From positions 675 through 42,151 of the forward strand of contig JAHLWZ010000650.1 of the NCBI GenBank assembly GCA_020536535.1: a DNA stretch of 41,477 nucleotides, in the 5' to 3' direction. The stretch is from Pelomyxa schiedti (taxonomy: Eukaryota; Evosea; Pelobiontida; Pelomyxidae). Of this stretch, positions 21,501 to 33,600 are shown piece by piece; the first letter of the stretch is position 1, and every line of letters starts with the position of its first letter. The notes below the pieces were generated by a model. The model was not told the DNA's origin. It made no database searches and saw only the letters and a program-made list of their open reading frames with translations. A program made the translations under genes and the position numbers.

Positions 21501-24500
21501 AAAAACGGGTCTTGGGAAGTAAGAATAAAGCTAACCAAGCAGAAAATGCAACCTGAGGAACCTGTGGCATCTCGGCTGGCTAAATTCATGGCACTGCATT
21601 GGACTGAAAGAGACTTGAAGTGTGGCTTCAAATATTCTTGAGTTTGGAGTACAATCTTGTCTACGGAGAACCCACCAGAAGATCTGGGGAAGTGGGTAAA
21701 TGCATTGCTTAGAATTTAAACAAAAAAAGTGAAGTGGCGTACAATCCAGCTGTGCTGTGTGTTCCAAGCAGATATGGGACAAAAAGCCATTCTCTTAAAG
21801 TGGTTTCAGCTGAACCAATAAAGTCATGGCCACCATCTAAAGTAACGTCTCAACAAACTAAAGAGTGAAAGAATGGCGACCATTATCCCAGTCCCATATT
21901 TCAATTGTAAATTGTGTGTCTAGGTCCGTCACATCGTGCAGGTTTATTCCAAATTCCTTCCAAATTGGGTTTAAATTGGCCTTCACAACTTCAGAGCGAT
22001 AAAGTGTCACTTGTGAGTGGTGTCCTGGGGGTTTTGATTTGACAATAAAGAAGGGGTCTGTAACGGAGTTATGAGAAGGTTGGGAAAAAGAAGAGGAGTA
22101 AACCAGATTTTCCATTGGTGTCCTTGGAAGAAAGTTTGGTGGCACTGGCACATATTAATACAGAGGCAGGGATATTCCAAAAAATAGGGTCTGCTTGCTC
22201 GACACGATTAACCCAGAAAGCACCGTTTGTTCTTCGGGTAGTAATCAAAGAATCACATGAAATTGGGAAAGAAAATGGCCCTAGAATGCAGTCTCTCAGG
22301 TTAATTTCAACATTTCCGATCAGGTCATGCCCTCCATCTGTAAATGTGTCCGTTTTTAAGGCAGTAGAAATCAGAAACCTGAATCCCAGTCCCAAACAGC
22401 AATGTGGATTGGTACGTCAATTCCCCCTACATCTTCCAGGTTTATCACAAAGGAAGCCCAGTCTGCTTGATGAGAGACCAGAAAAGTTAAGAAAAGGACC
22501 AACCGGGGTTCAGGTTTTGCTTTATAACTTCACTTCTGTAGATTGTGACATTCCCTTTTGCTCCAGGTGGTCTTCCAGATACAACAAAAAACGGGTCACT
22601 TTTTTGTCCTGGACCCACATCTTTGACTGCCAGATTGCATCCTGAACAGAAAAGCTTCTTTCTTTGAGGTGCTGAATGGATGGAATGCTCAGCCATACCC
22701 TGAAAGCAGAAGAGATATTCATTGGCGCAGGCGCTACAGTAAGGGCTTCCAGTTTAGTGCACACAAATGCTCCTCGCCTAGTCACACGATCAAAGGGTAT
22801 TATAGTAGGCGAAAAAGAACGCACGATCTGGAAGATGAATTCAGTAAGGGGTGTCTGAACGGTCCCAAACTTTCGTGTGTTACTAAAGTAAATGATATAA
22901 AGCATCAATTACCACCAATCTCTCAGTGTGAGACTGCAAGACCCAATCTAGAAACAAGTTATATTTTATTGGAAATTGGCTACTACATACCAAATCATGT
23001 TTGCCATCTTTGTTCCAATCCTAAAAAAATACCAGCCTTAGTTCCGAAAAAAAGAAAAGCCATTATAGTGGGAACACACAAAAACATGAACAGAAAATTG
23101 GTTGTCGAGGCCTGCCATAAAATGTTAAAAAAAGTTGCAAAGTGAAGGAGTAAACTTTTAATCAGTGTCGAGTCTAGCATAAAGGTTGCCCAGGCAGGTG
23201 ATGTACTCTTCGTAACTACTTCAGACCGATACAACGATATCTCCTTGTCTCCTTGTCTCACCGTGACAACAAAAAAAGGATCTGGATTTTGAATCAGGGA
23301 AAGAAAGATCAAATGGAAGGTCTGTTCACCAGATGGCTGGAAACCAGTCACATTGAAGTCGAGTTTGGCAATTTTGTCCCCACATGCTGTAATGTTATAA
23401 GCAGGGGCGAAAGAAGGCTGAGGAGGAGCAGAAGCTATAAGTTCCAGTTTATTTACAGAAAATGACCCCTTGGAAGAGTTGTGCTCTAAAACTGCCTGCT
23501 GGTATGGCCCTATAGTCCAGATTGTTAGGCACTCATGGAGAGAGAGGGAGAACCATTATCAGACTGTATGAGAGAGCATGTCCACTCTCGCAGAGTGGTT
23601 GAAAGAGACCCAATTAACTTTGGCAAGGTTGTTAAGGGGATTACTTGACGAGTCACCATACGTCATGGGTGCCATCTTGGTCATAGTCATATACCGTAAC
23701 AGTGAAAAGTGAGTCCAAGCCTCCTAAAATTGTGACACCGATGTCAAATGGAAGCCAAGTTGGCTCCAGTGTCTTGAAGCACACTTCAGATCTTTGTTTT
23801 GTGTTAGAAAAAAAGCCCACTAACTGGTACTGGTGGGAAGGAAGGTACACCTGTACACTGTCACACCACTCTTTATAACCAAGAAAAAGGGGTCGCTTTT
23901 TCCAAGGGGACCATCCATTCTAGCCAATTTGGAGGCACTGCAGGTGATGCGAAGTGCTGTTGGGATCACAAGTGAAGCACTTGTCTCGAGGCATTGCAGA
24001 GATTCAACGCACATGCAGCCACAACTAACAAGTTTGTTACACAAATGGAGAGAACCCAAGTTTTCTACAGACTTGGAGGTGCCCTTAGTGATGGGTTCTT
24101 CAACCCACCACTGCAAGTCATGAAATGGAAGGGATACAGAACCGATCAAATCATGTGCTCCGTCTAGTTTCTTATTGAGTTTGAAAAGACAGGAAAGTGC
24201 TGGTTACCTTTCTCCCAATCAAAAACGGATATATCAATTGTGTCAGTTGGACCCTTCAATAGCTTTAGGGATAGTTCAAAAGGCTTCCAATGAGGCTCTT
24301 TCGATTTCATGATCACTTCAGACCTTTTTCCCCCCATAAGAAGTGAAGAAATAAATCAATAATGAAACAACCTGTACAGTGTAATCTCTTGATTCAAGGC
24401 GGGATCAAACTTCCTAACCACAAAAAAAGGATCAGCGGACATTGTTTGGACATTCATTGCTGGCAATTTTCGTGCGAAGACAGTCATCCTATTGTGGTTG

Positions 24501-27500
24501 GATTAACAGGGTGATTGCTGGAGGAGCTTATACTTGGCAGCCGGAGGCAAGAAAAAGTGATTTTCAACAGGTGTAGGCAACATGACAACCTTGTCAATGG
24601 AGAACGAACCGGCAGAACCACCACCTGGTTTGTTTATTGCTGTTGTAAACCACCCAAGTGACATCTCTCTGGCTGTGACAGAAAAACTCCCTTTTGAAAA
24701 ATATCGTCAGAAGAGAATTGAACTTAGGAAGAATGCTGGTTACCCATATGCTCGTGATTTCCGTCTTGCTCCTTCAGCAAAAAGTTAGGGTGAAACGACT
24801 TAAATATCAGGGCATACCCAATCAAATATTTTAAAGGTCATTTTTGTGTCCAAGGAATTGTGTATATTTAGGTTAAAAGGCTTGAACTGAGGTGCAAGAC
24901 TTTGTTTCACAACTTCCGATTTATAAACTGCTGGATGTCAGGCCAAGGTAATAAAGACTAATAATAAACCTTTGTCAGGAAAGAAGATCTCAAAGAATGC
25001 ATCTATTTGTTGTGCATAAAAAGGAAGGACATTTTAAGTCATACTAACGCACCTGATTTCCTTATTCCAACACCTGCACGCTCAAGTTTTGATATACTGC
25101 AATGAACTTCGATTGCAGGTACCTGTGTAATTAGAAGGGGTGCCTCACATGGAACCACTCCTTTTACACCAAATGATCCATTGCTGAGATTTTCTTAAAG
25201 GTTTTTTTTCTCAATTTAAGGAATACCATGAAGAATCTTTTCTTATTGCTTCCTCGTACCAAGACCACTGAAGTTCACTGAAAGGAACTGTGAGACTTCC
25301 AATGAAGTCATGTGAACCGTCATTATCCTTGTCAAACACATCTTTTTTTTTCAGAAACAAAAATTTGATTGAGGGGGTACCGATGGTAAAAGTGTCGTTT
25401 AGTGATGTAAACAAGTGTAGTGGCAGTGTGAACTCAGTCCACGTTGGAGTAAATTGCTAAATTGGGGTTTGCAAGGATTCCAGGTAGATCTGTGGATGTG
25501 GCTACCTTGAGAATAGCTTCACTCCTGTATAATATTGTGCCATTTTTCTTAATCTCAAAGAATGGGTCCACAGACATGGTAAGTGTATCACATATTGGAA
25601 GCTTTCTAGCATAACATTGCATTCTACAGAGTATATTATATATAGCCGATATATTGGATTTCAAGAAAAAACCTTAGAGCAGGAGGTAATGCACTACTTC
25701 TTGATGGTGGTTCAGACAGGGGTATAGCCTTGGAGACAGAGAAAGATCCGGAAACTTTAGATCCATTTCTTATTGCAGTCGAAAACCACCCAAATGACAG
25801 CTCGCGAATTTGGCATCTCACCTCTCCAAGTAACTCATGGTCACCTTTTTTTTGTTTTTTACATTTGTGAAATATGTACTCAAGGTACTTGTGGCAAACC
25901 ATCTTTATTGTAATCAAAGCAATGGAAAATAGCAACTGTGTCCAATCCAGATGTCAATGAAATGACAAACGGCTTGAATTCTGTAAAAAAATTATAAATG
26001 CATCATCCATTGAAAAATAAGAGAAATGACTACTTGGGTTCAAGTTGGCTGTGAGAACTTCAGATTTATAGACTAATTCATCTGGAGTTAGGGGAAAAGC
26101 TGAAAAGGGGTGTTTCAGAAGAACCTTTCGAGGTTCCAATTGTTACAGTAAAGAAAGGATCTGTTAGCTTGTTATTTTACCCCATGTCATTCAAGAAATG
26201 GGAACATGCCACAAGAGCCGAGTGGCCCATTTGCCCGCACCAAATTTTCACAGCAACAGTGCAGTTCCAGTGCAGAGGGGGTAGGAGGCATACTTTCAGC
26301 AGGAACAGGCTTCATGGTGGGTTGATAAATGGTACAATATGATATATGTATACCTTCAGCTGATGAATGACAAAAGTGCCATTTGTGACAGTATTTTCAT
26401 ATTTGAACAGCAGGGGTGTTGTTGTTGTGAAGCTGAAGGAAATCAAAAATAGAATATATAAAAGGAATCACCACGATGGAGGGTGCAGTGGATACTGAAA
26501 AGGTCCTCCAATCAGTAGTTCATAAAGAGTAGTTTGATACCTCCCAATCTCACGGTGGTCACCCCTTTTTTCCCAGTCATACACAACCTGGGATTTCATT
26601 AATGGTGTCTAACTGAGGTTGAAGTGGGCCACACCAAAGTAAAGGGACTAAAGAAGTCACCAACGCTGCTTTTACTGAGTGTAAATGGTGAAAAATCAGG
26701 GTTGTTGTTGTTGGAAAGATGCTCTGATCTATAGATTAATTTATTTGCAACTGTCACTTCGAAGAATGGGTCTGCTCTTTCCTGGAGGCACATAAAAAAG
26801 ACTTAAAATTCCTTCACATTTCTCTCACCAATGAACCAGGGATACTCAGTCTTTTGGCGGAGGCAGTAATCATGAAAGCTTCTACTCTTGTGTCATACGG
26901 GGGTGTGAAGGAACTCTGTCTTACTGGGTCATCGAACACAATGTTTCCTGCACTATTCCTCTGTGATTGAGTGCGACACTTGGCTTAAAAATAGAGGTAC
27001 CTTGATGAACCACATAAAACGGAAAAATTCTTGTTTGGGAATCTAACAAGTGCAAATGTACACAGTTTGGAGGTGCCGATGAGTTTGTGTGCTCCATCAA
27101 CATCACAGTGATAGACCTCTACCTGCACTAGATTAAGCGAGAACATTAGTCTCACTACTGCAAACCATCAACATTTCTCTTTGGTTGCTGTTCCAGAGGC
27201 TTGTGGGTAAGGAAAAGGGAGCCCATGCAGGGTTTTGGGTGTTGGGAGCCACCTCCGATCGGTACAAACTTGTTGTCTTGGTGGAGATCACAAAAAAAGG
27301 GTCTGTAGAAGGAAATTAATTCCCAAATCTCAATTTTAAAGGGAAACCTAGTCTTTTGGAAAAGACATCTTTTCTAAGACAAAAAGCAGACAATTTGAAA
27401 GTCCATGCATAAGGTTCCACAGCAAACAAATCCAGAGGCCCAATTGAATTCATACTTTCGACCCAAAAAACACCAGAATTTCCAGTGAGCTTTCTATAAA

Positions 27501-28774
27501 GTATACATAAGGTGAAGAAAATACGGGTATCAAGATGATACTTTTTGGCTGGATTGATAAGAGGATATGGAAAGGGAAATTGAAGTAAGAACATGCTATC
27601 AGTAAAACGGCCAATTTCTTCAATATCACCATCATCATCAAAATCAAATACAGTAATAATAACTTCAGTTCTCCAACCTAAAAGTATTCAAAGGGCAGAA
27701 ATTTAATGGAGGATCTACTACATTGTGAGGAGAGTTCTCGAGAATCAAGAGAAAAGGGAGCCCATGTAGGATCAAGAGTTTTACGTATAACTTCACTTTT
27801 GTATAAAAGGGAGCCATCAGGTAGGGTAATTGTAAAAAATGGATCTGATTTTCCTAGGGGGCCATCCTTTTTTTCCAGTTTTTGAGCCCTACAGTTGAAT
27901 CTATGCAGTGTAAAAGCAAAGGAATAGAAGATAAATAAAAAGGGGTGACAATACGAGAAAGCTGGAACTTGTGAAGGGATTGGGTGCACCTGTGGAGCCG
28001 CACTCACTATAATAATCTGGCCATCTCTTTTACCCTTCTTGTTGACCAAATCCATTGCCCTGTTAACTTCAACAAGGCTTCTCACCTGTGGAAGAAAGAA
28101 GAAAAACAGTATGCAAAATTGCTAAACAATTCGCTACTACAAACCTCAGTTGTAATAAAACCCATGTAATCGAATCCACCATCAGAGTCCCACTTAAATT
28201 GAATGAAGTGAGTAAAACAAACATACAAAAGGGGACCGGCACATACATCCCAGCAGTCAATTTTAACTTGGCCAGAGGCACCCCCAACTTCATGCATCCA
28301 AAGGGTAAATTCAGCCCATTCTATATGCATGTGAATGAGTTAACATGGAGTCTTTGACTCAGAGTACCAGGGTCTAGAGTGTGCATAATAACTTCTGACC
28401 GGTACACAATTTCATTTGTTTCAGTATTTGTAATCGTAAAGTATGGGTCTGAGCACCCAGAGTTTAGAAATTTGAAAGAAAATGAGCAACACAAATAGCT
28501 ATTGCACACACAGAGGAAAGAAGGAAACAACAAACAAAAACAAAAACAACAAAAAACTGACCACTCTTCGCAAAAAGGCCAACATCCATCTTTGGCAACT
28601 TTCTGCCATGCAATTTGAGCCTCAGAGCTGTGAATGCCTCGGCCCGTTGGTCGCGCACAACCGTGGGTGGTGCCTGCCCATCCCACAAGTTTATTCCTCA
28701 CTCAAAACCCAACAACCCATCCAAACCCAAAGCACCACAACCAAAGAACAAAAAAAACCTACCGTAGCTGCCAT
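13408..28774 (-). CDS. Giant protein of about 27 tandem copine-type C2 domains
   Basis: One gene of about 15.4 kb with dozens of short introns. Exon 1 is only 12 nt (MAAT, 28774-28763); exon 2 starts at 28673 in phase (APPTVVRDQRAEAF). The frame can be followed unit by unit to TAA at 13410-13408, and I see no intergenic gap, promoter-sized space or unavoidable stop inside. I estimate about 4,000 residues. Each unit has a first strand such as SAMKLASRDVSGSSG, then DPFFVIKxxPPG, TLYRSEVVKANxNPxWKPF, VWDWDAG, DGGHDLIG, TTLREWLFTPYQFG and a linker ending GAFSVD. YRSEV/NPxWxPF and DGxHDLIG are hallmarks of the copine C2B domain, which binds phospholipid on Ca2+ rise. The copine vWA domain is absent, although the last unit is followed by a KHSGILTCKLISP linker like the segment that precedes vWA. 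No signal peptide or membrane helix is seen. Likely role: multivalent, Ca2+-triggered membrane binding or scaffolding (inference). Confidence 0.85.
15560..18940 (-). repeat. C2 units 18-23, mixed group with degenerate members
   Basis: Anchors lie near 18789 (18, DPFFEV), 18198 (19, AFFLEV instead of DPFF), 17677 (20, DPFFIV), about 17150 (21, RPYISL instead of DPFF), 16512 (22, DPFFKI) and 15945 (23, DPFFIL). Unit 18 keeps GGHDLIG. Unit 19 reads GAHALIG and its second acidic strand is NLYAFSEV. Unit 21 reads GNHKEVG. Units 20, 22 and 23 look intact (YRSEV, NPSW/NPDW/NPVW, DGGHDLIG, DGSHEEIG, DGSHDLIG). Confidence 0.75.
18940..22690 (-). repeat. C2 units 11-17, highly similar core group
   Basis: DPFF strands begin near 22590, 22058, 21512, 20950, 20407, 19854 and 19318. 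Units 12-17 share nearly the same sentence: ITLYRSEVV, NPSWKPFGLNLRDV, WDWDxG, DGGHDLIG, TTLREWLFTPYQFGI, then AGAFSVD-type linkers. The acidic residues expected to hold Ca2+ (DPFF, DWD and DGGHD) are intact in all of them. Spacing between units is close to 540-560 bp. This is probably the most recently amplified part of the array. Confidence 0.85.
20174..20194. repeat. Poly(T) tract in an intron of C2 unit 15
   Basis: Twenty-one T on the + strand (A on the coding strand) lie directly before the splice acceptor that precedes the DGGHDLIG exon. An A-run this close to an acceptor is unlike the usual polypyrimidine tract. Confidence 0.9.
22690..28673 (-). repeat. C2 units 1-10, N-terminal divergent group
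   Basis: Core DPxF-type strands begin near 28448 (unit 1, DPYFTI), 27842 (2), 27300 (3), 26773 (4), 26160 (5), 25567 (6), 24995 (7, DAFFEI), 24430 (8), 23895 (9) and 23280 (10). The matching calcium-loop segments include WDSDGGFDYMG, FDFDDDGDIEEIG, HCDVDGAHKLIG, DWEKRGDHREIG, DNDGSHDFIG, EQDGNHEHMG, DGAHDLIG and DWNKDGKHDLV. The units are clearly homologous but quite diverged, with variable linkers, so this part of the array looks old. Confidence 0.8.
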
Positions 28775-29045
28775 GGGCAACCTCCCAACTGATATTTGGA
28801 TTTTTGGTGTTTCTCATGACCTGAGGTTTTCGTGTAACAGTGATCTCCAATTCTTGCACTGAGTGTCATTCTCAGTAGCGAGACTTTGGACTGAGCCCAT
28901 TTTTTATCCTACCACGGACACTTGACTGATAAGCAACTGAGAACAAAGGAATGTGATGGAGGGAAAGAATCCTTTTTATTTTAGTCGGTTGTGACAATCA
29001 ATACTCAAAAGCAATCAGAAGGTACTTCCAGCCATTTCTTTAGTG
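28775..29045. promoter_or_regulatory. Spacer between the SDR stop and the giant C2 gene start
   Basis: About 270 bp between two minus-strand genes. It should hold the SDR 3' UTR and the C2 gene promoter. I see no recognisable element. Confidence 0.35.
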
Positions 29046-30293
29046 CTAACCGTTTACTGGTGTGCCTCCATTTGGATGAAGAACCTTGGAAAAAGGAAGT
29101 GAAAAACAATTGCCACACCAAAGAGACCAATACCTGTCCAGTGAAATAGGAAGAGTCATCAGATGCCAAGAATACATAGGATGGTGCCACTTCACCTTTT
29201 TTTGTTATTAGAATAAGACTAAACAAAAAAAATCACCCACAAGGATGGCCAGCTCTCTTCATAGGAACCTCAGAGCCAAACCTGATGACAAGGTAAATCT
29301 TTGGCCGCAAATTATGTAATGATTTTGATACTTTTCTACTTTATCTGCCTTGAACGATGCTACTATCAGAGGAGTCCTGTTATTGGTTATTAGGAGTTTC
29401 TTGTTGAATGTCGTTGCAACGAAATACCATATGGGTCCTGGCGCAACAGCATTGACACGGATGTTTTTCTCAATGAGTCCAGCAGCAAGAGACCTTGTTA
29501 AAGTAGTTATTGCACCCTTAGTAAGTTAGAAAAAGTTGAAAAACGATAAACAACCTTAGTAGCTGCGTAGTCTATAAGTGAAGAATTCCCTTTATAGGAA
29601 TTCACACTTGTGCTGTTTATAATGCAGGAGCCCGGCTTCATCATTGGCAGGCAGTACGATGTCAGGTAAAACATACTCAGTACATTTGTTCTGAAAAATA
29701 GGAAGTTAAGGATGCAGGAAGGATTTAGGAATACTTGAAGGTGGACTCGAGTTTCTTGAAGTCTAGCTTCTCTATAGTTTGCTCATGTTGTTCAGCAGCA
29801 TTGTTCACTAGAACGTCAATGTGCCCCATTTTCTTTTCCGCAATATCTGCCACATTCTTGCAGAAATCTTCGTCACCAATGTCTCCTGGAACGTTCACAC
29901 ATTGAGCACCTTCTGCTTCAACCATACGCTTTGTCTCTTCGGCATCACTATGCTGATGATACATTAGACTTCTTTGCCTTTGCTACAACATTGGAATACC
30001 TCAGATAAATACACATTGAGAATTACTGTTGCCCCTTCTCGCGCAAAGTGCACAGCAATACTTCTTCCAATTCCACTATCACCACCAGTAATAAGAACAG
30101 TTTTCCCACTAAGTTTCCCACTACCCTAGTATTTTTTTTTTTTAATTGTCAAAGACACAACTCGGTTAGTTGATGAAATATGCTTTTTCCTATTAACCTT
30201 GTAAGAATCGCGTATGACCGTTGGCCTTGGTGTCATTTCGGACTCAATGCCAGGCAACTCTTGTTCTTGTGGCGGAAATCCAGTGGTTTGCAT
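29046..30293 (-). CDS. Short-chain dehydrogenase/reductase of the YghA / general stress protein type
   Basis: NAD(P)-dependent oxidoreductase with a Rossmann fold; substrate unknown. Exon 1 (30293-30198) encodes [20 protein letters not shown] and exon 2 starts at 30125 in phase ([18 protein letters not shown]). Later exons join cleanly: [15 protein letters not shown], then [18 protein letters not shown], then [21 protein letters not shown], then [15 protein letters not shown] and TAG. The product is about 290 aa, normal for the family. Visible motifs are the cofactor-binding [16 protein letters not shown], the active-site STS in INSTSVNSY, the catalytic DYAATKGA (YxxxK), and [11 protein letters not shown]. 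The N-terminal [17 protein letters not shown] extension is diagnostic of this bacterial-like subfamily, so the gene may be an old bacterial acquisition that later gained introns. It is divergent from the CLU/LRR/E2 gene. Confidence 0.93.
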
Positions 30294-30654
30294 TATGGGT
30301 AGCCTTATTTTATCTCTTTACTTTTTCTTTGCGTGTTGGTGCTCGTCTATCTACCGCGATGTGATTCCCACAAGTTGTTTCATTCGCTCTCATTCGCGCA
30401 CCAACGTCACCATTACTCGACGACCAGCACCTCGCCGAAAGGCAAACGGGAAAAAAGCATCACCGTGGCGCTCCCCAAATGAATGAACTTTCTTTTTCCT
30501 TTTTTGATTTCACGAACAGACAAAAAAAAACAAAACATACAAAAGTGATACGTCCCGGACGCGGCCAACACCTCACAACGAGCGAGTTGGGAGTGGTTTT
30601 AACTTATTGGACAGCCAGCCAAAACAACAAACAACAACAACAACACAAACAGAA
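30294..30654. promoter_or_regulatory. Divergent intergenic region between the SDR and CLU/LRR/E2 genes
   Basis: About 360 bp between two start codons facing outward. The sequence next to the + gene is A/C-rich (repeated CAA and ACA triplets just before ATG 30655), like an unstructured 5' leader. No specific element is recognised. Confidence 0.4.
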
Positions 30655-33600
30655 ATGGTTTCGGATCTTATGAGGCTTGTACTGTGCACCATCGGGCACG
30701 GCGAGGTGTGGGTCCTCATGTACGTGCTCCTAAGGGGGCTCGTGGTGAAGCCCCTGCGCCGCGCAGTCTTCACGCCCCTGTCGCTGTGGATAGCATCCAT
30801 GCGCGACGCCTGCAACGCCGAAGACGTCGACGTTGGTGATGAGGATGATGAGGATGAAGATGAGAATGAGGAGGAGGATGAGAAGCAACAAGATGGTGGT
30901 GACGATGAGGAGGAGGAGGAGGAAGGGGGGGATGAGGATTGTGGGAGAAGCAGTGGGGAGGAGGAGGAGGAGGAGGAGGAGGTGGAGGTGTCGTCGAGCC
31001 CAAGCCCGGCAGTGAGTGACGTGGCAACACAGACTGAAGAAGGGAGCGAGGACGACCAGCAGTTCGAACTTGTGGGTGGCGATGATGACGACGAGGAGGA
31101 GGCTGAGGAGGGGAGAAATGACAGTGGGACTGACGGCGATGATGAGAGCGAGAGCAGCGATGAGGACAAATGCATAAAGAACAACAAGGTGCCGCGCAAG
31201 AAAGGCGACACAAAACGGAAGAGAAAACACCAGGGGAGAGTCCAGACCCATAATTCAACTTTTGCCGTGGAGGACGAAAAACTCCCTTCTGCGAAACAGC
31301 AGACCACGCAACGCCCTAAAAGGAAACAACGGCTGGAAACAATGCCACATAAACCACCTCACAAACAACCAAATGAAAGCACCACCCAAAAGTTTAAAAA
31401 AACACCAACCCCTTCAACTACTCCCCCCATTTTGACCCCGTCATTAAGTACTGCTTCTGCTGCCATTGCACCCAACAAGGAACATCAAAATTGTAGTGCT
31501 TCACAAAAAAATGTACCGAAATCACAACTCCCTGCTTTGAAACAAACAGTTCCTTCATTGGCTGGACCCACAACAGTGACAACAGCACCAGTGACAAGAC
31601 AGAATTCTAAATCAAGAAAAACACCTACAACCACTCCTTCTGGAACACCTGCTGTGTCACCTGCCAATACTCCACCTGTTACGCCAACCCACACTCCTGC
31701 CACGACACCAACTCTGCCACCATTACCAACACTACCCAACATGTTTTTGCCTTCGAACTCACCACCACCTCCTGTGCACAGTCAGGAGACAACACACTTT
31801 ACTACAACGCACAAGTCACTTCACCCACAACAAGTCCCAAGCAATTGCAATTCTATTCCGATGCACAAGAATTTGCCTCCCTCTATACCACCGCCACAAA
31901 AGGATGATGTCTCACATCCGCCACATAAGTCCAGCTTTCAAGCACTCCCAGCTGCACCTCATGTATCACCTTCTTCCACTTCACCATCCACATTTCCTAC
32001 TCCCTTCTCAGCCACATCTACTTCCCAATTGCAATTATTGCACACAATGGAAACACTCAATGAGCAAGCACGAAGTGAAAAAGAGAGAGCTGATAATAAG
32101 CACTTATGTGATTCTTCACAAGCAATACCAATTTTCTACCCTACTCCAATGCGTCCGCCACAACTCCTTCCCAGTCCAGCTGAGCTTCAACGAGTTGAAC
32201 TTCCTGAAAATTCAGATGAGTCATTCAATACCACATATGTCCGCCCATCCTGTGAAGATAGTGATGTGCAGTGTTTGAGAAGGTTTTATGACAAATTAAA
32301 GTGCACAACCCCCATTAATGGCTCTATAGGGGTCTGGACAGGCCTGATTCCACTCCAACTCCAAGATCATTGGAACACAAGGGACTTAATACTGATTGGT
32401 CATTCTATTTTTGGGAAACTCAACTTCTCACTTGAATTTAGGAACAAGGATTTTTTGGAAAGTGAGAGAATGCCTGATGGCACAATTGCAGAGAAGCTTC
32501 AAGTTTTTTCCCCTTGCCTGTTGAGTGTTTAATTCTTCTACTTAGAAGTACCAACGTCTCACATCCCTTCACACTGATTTCCTGCACAATGCTGAAACAT
32601 TTGGCAAAATAATAATATGTGAACATTTCATAAACCAAGAATGTAAAACAATGCCCCCATGCCAGCTCGGTGGAACTGCAGGCGGTGTGTTTACCCAATC
32701 TGGGGGCATTTTTCCAATTCACACTAGGAATAAAGTATCAATACCATGGTATTATCTTTAAATTAGCCACTGATTGGAAAAAAATATACCATGGAGACGA
32801 AAACGCCCTCGTATGCAAAAAAAAAAAAAAAAGCCTGTTATTTGTTTGAATTGTAAAATGCAAACAGAAAGGTGCTGGGCATGAATTGAAGGGAGTGATG
32901 AGGTAATTCTGTTCCTGCCATCAAGTAGGTTCACCTCTCAACTAGATACTGTGGCAATAATCACGTCCATACTCCACTCATGGCCCTTATTGGTTTTCAC
33001 CCTATTCTTAAAAATACATTTCACTCTCTTAGATTACAGAGGATTCCGCCTTGTGGCCCTTTCGGTTCTTCCAATAGACGGAACCACCCTCCTCTATGGT
33101 TCTTCAGGTACTGCTTTCAATTTTTTCCGGCAATGTTAACATTTTAACCAAAGATGGCGGGCACACTGTCCATAACGATGATCCAGGTGTGTTATGAGCC
33201 TCACTCCAAAAACATTTTTTCACTGGCTCATAGGCTTGGCAACACACATGGAAGAAATAGCAAGAACAATCAATATCAAAGGGCATAATACTGGCAAGGG
33301 GGAAAAGAAAATTCTCCATGGCCCTTGTGACATTGAAGGTCACCAGGTGGGTGCCAGATACACTCATTATCCTCATTTGCTAATTCAATACAAGGGTAAA
33401 GATGGCCAGTACTATGTTGTTGGTGTGTACTGTCCCGTTTTTTTCCCCTTATCCTCATTTTTACAGACTTTGCTCGTGTATTTCCTCCCACCAGTGATGT
33501 TGACGAGTCCTCCTATCTATACAAGCACTTTAGGTATAAAATGATCATGCATAATCATTTTCGTTGCCTAAACCTCTAAATCAAGACCTGAGTTTGTGAA

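Noticed and set aside
13408-28774. Interpretation as many separate small C2 genes
   Set aside because: Units are joined by phase-compatible splice sites. No unit has its own convincing start, stop and spacer, and spacing between units is too small for promoters.
30573-31307. Minus-strand open frames rich in Ser, Pro or Leu
   Set aside because: They are shadows of the Asp/Glu-coding GAG/GAT repeats of the CLU/LRR/E2 gene.
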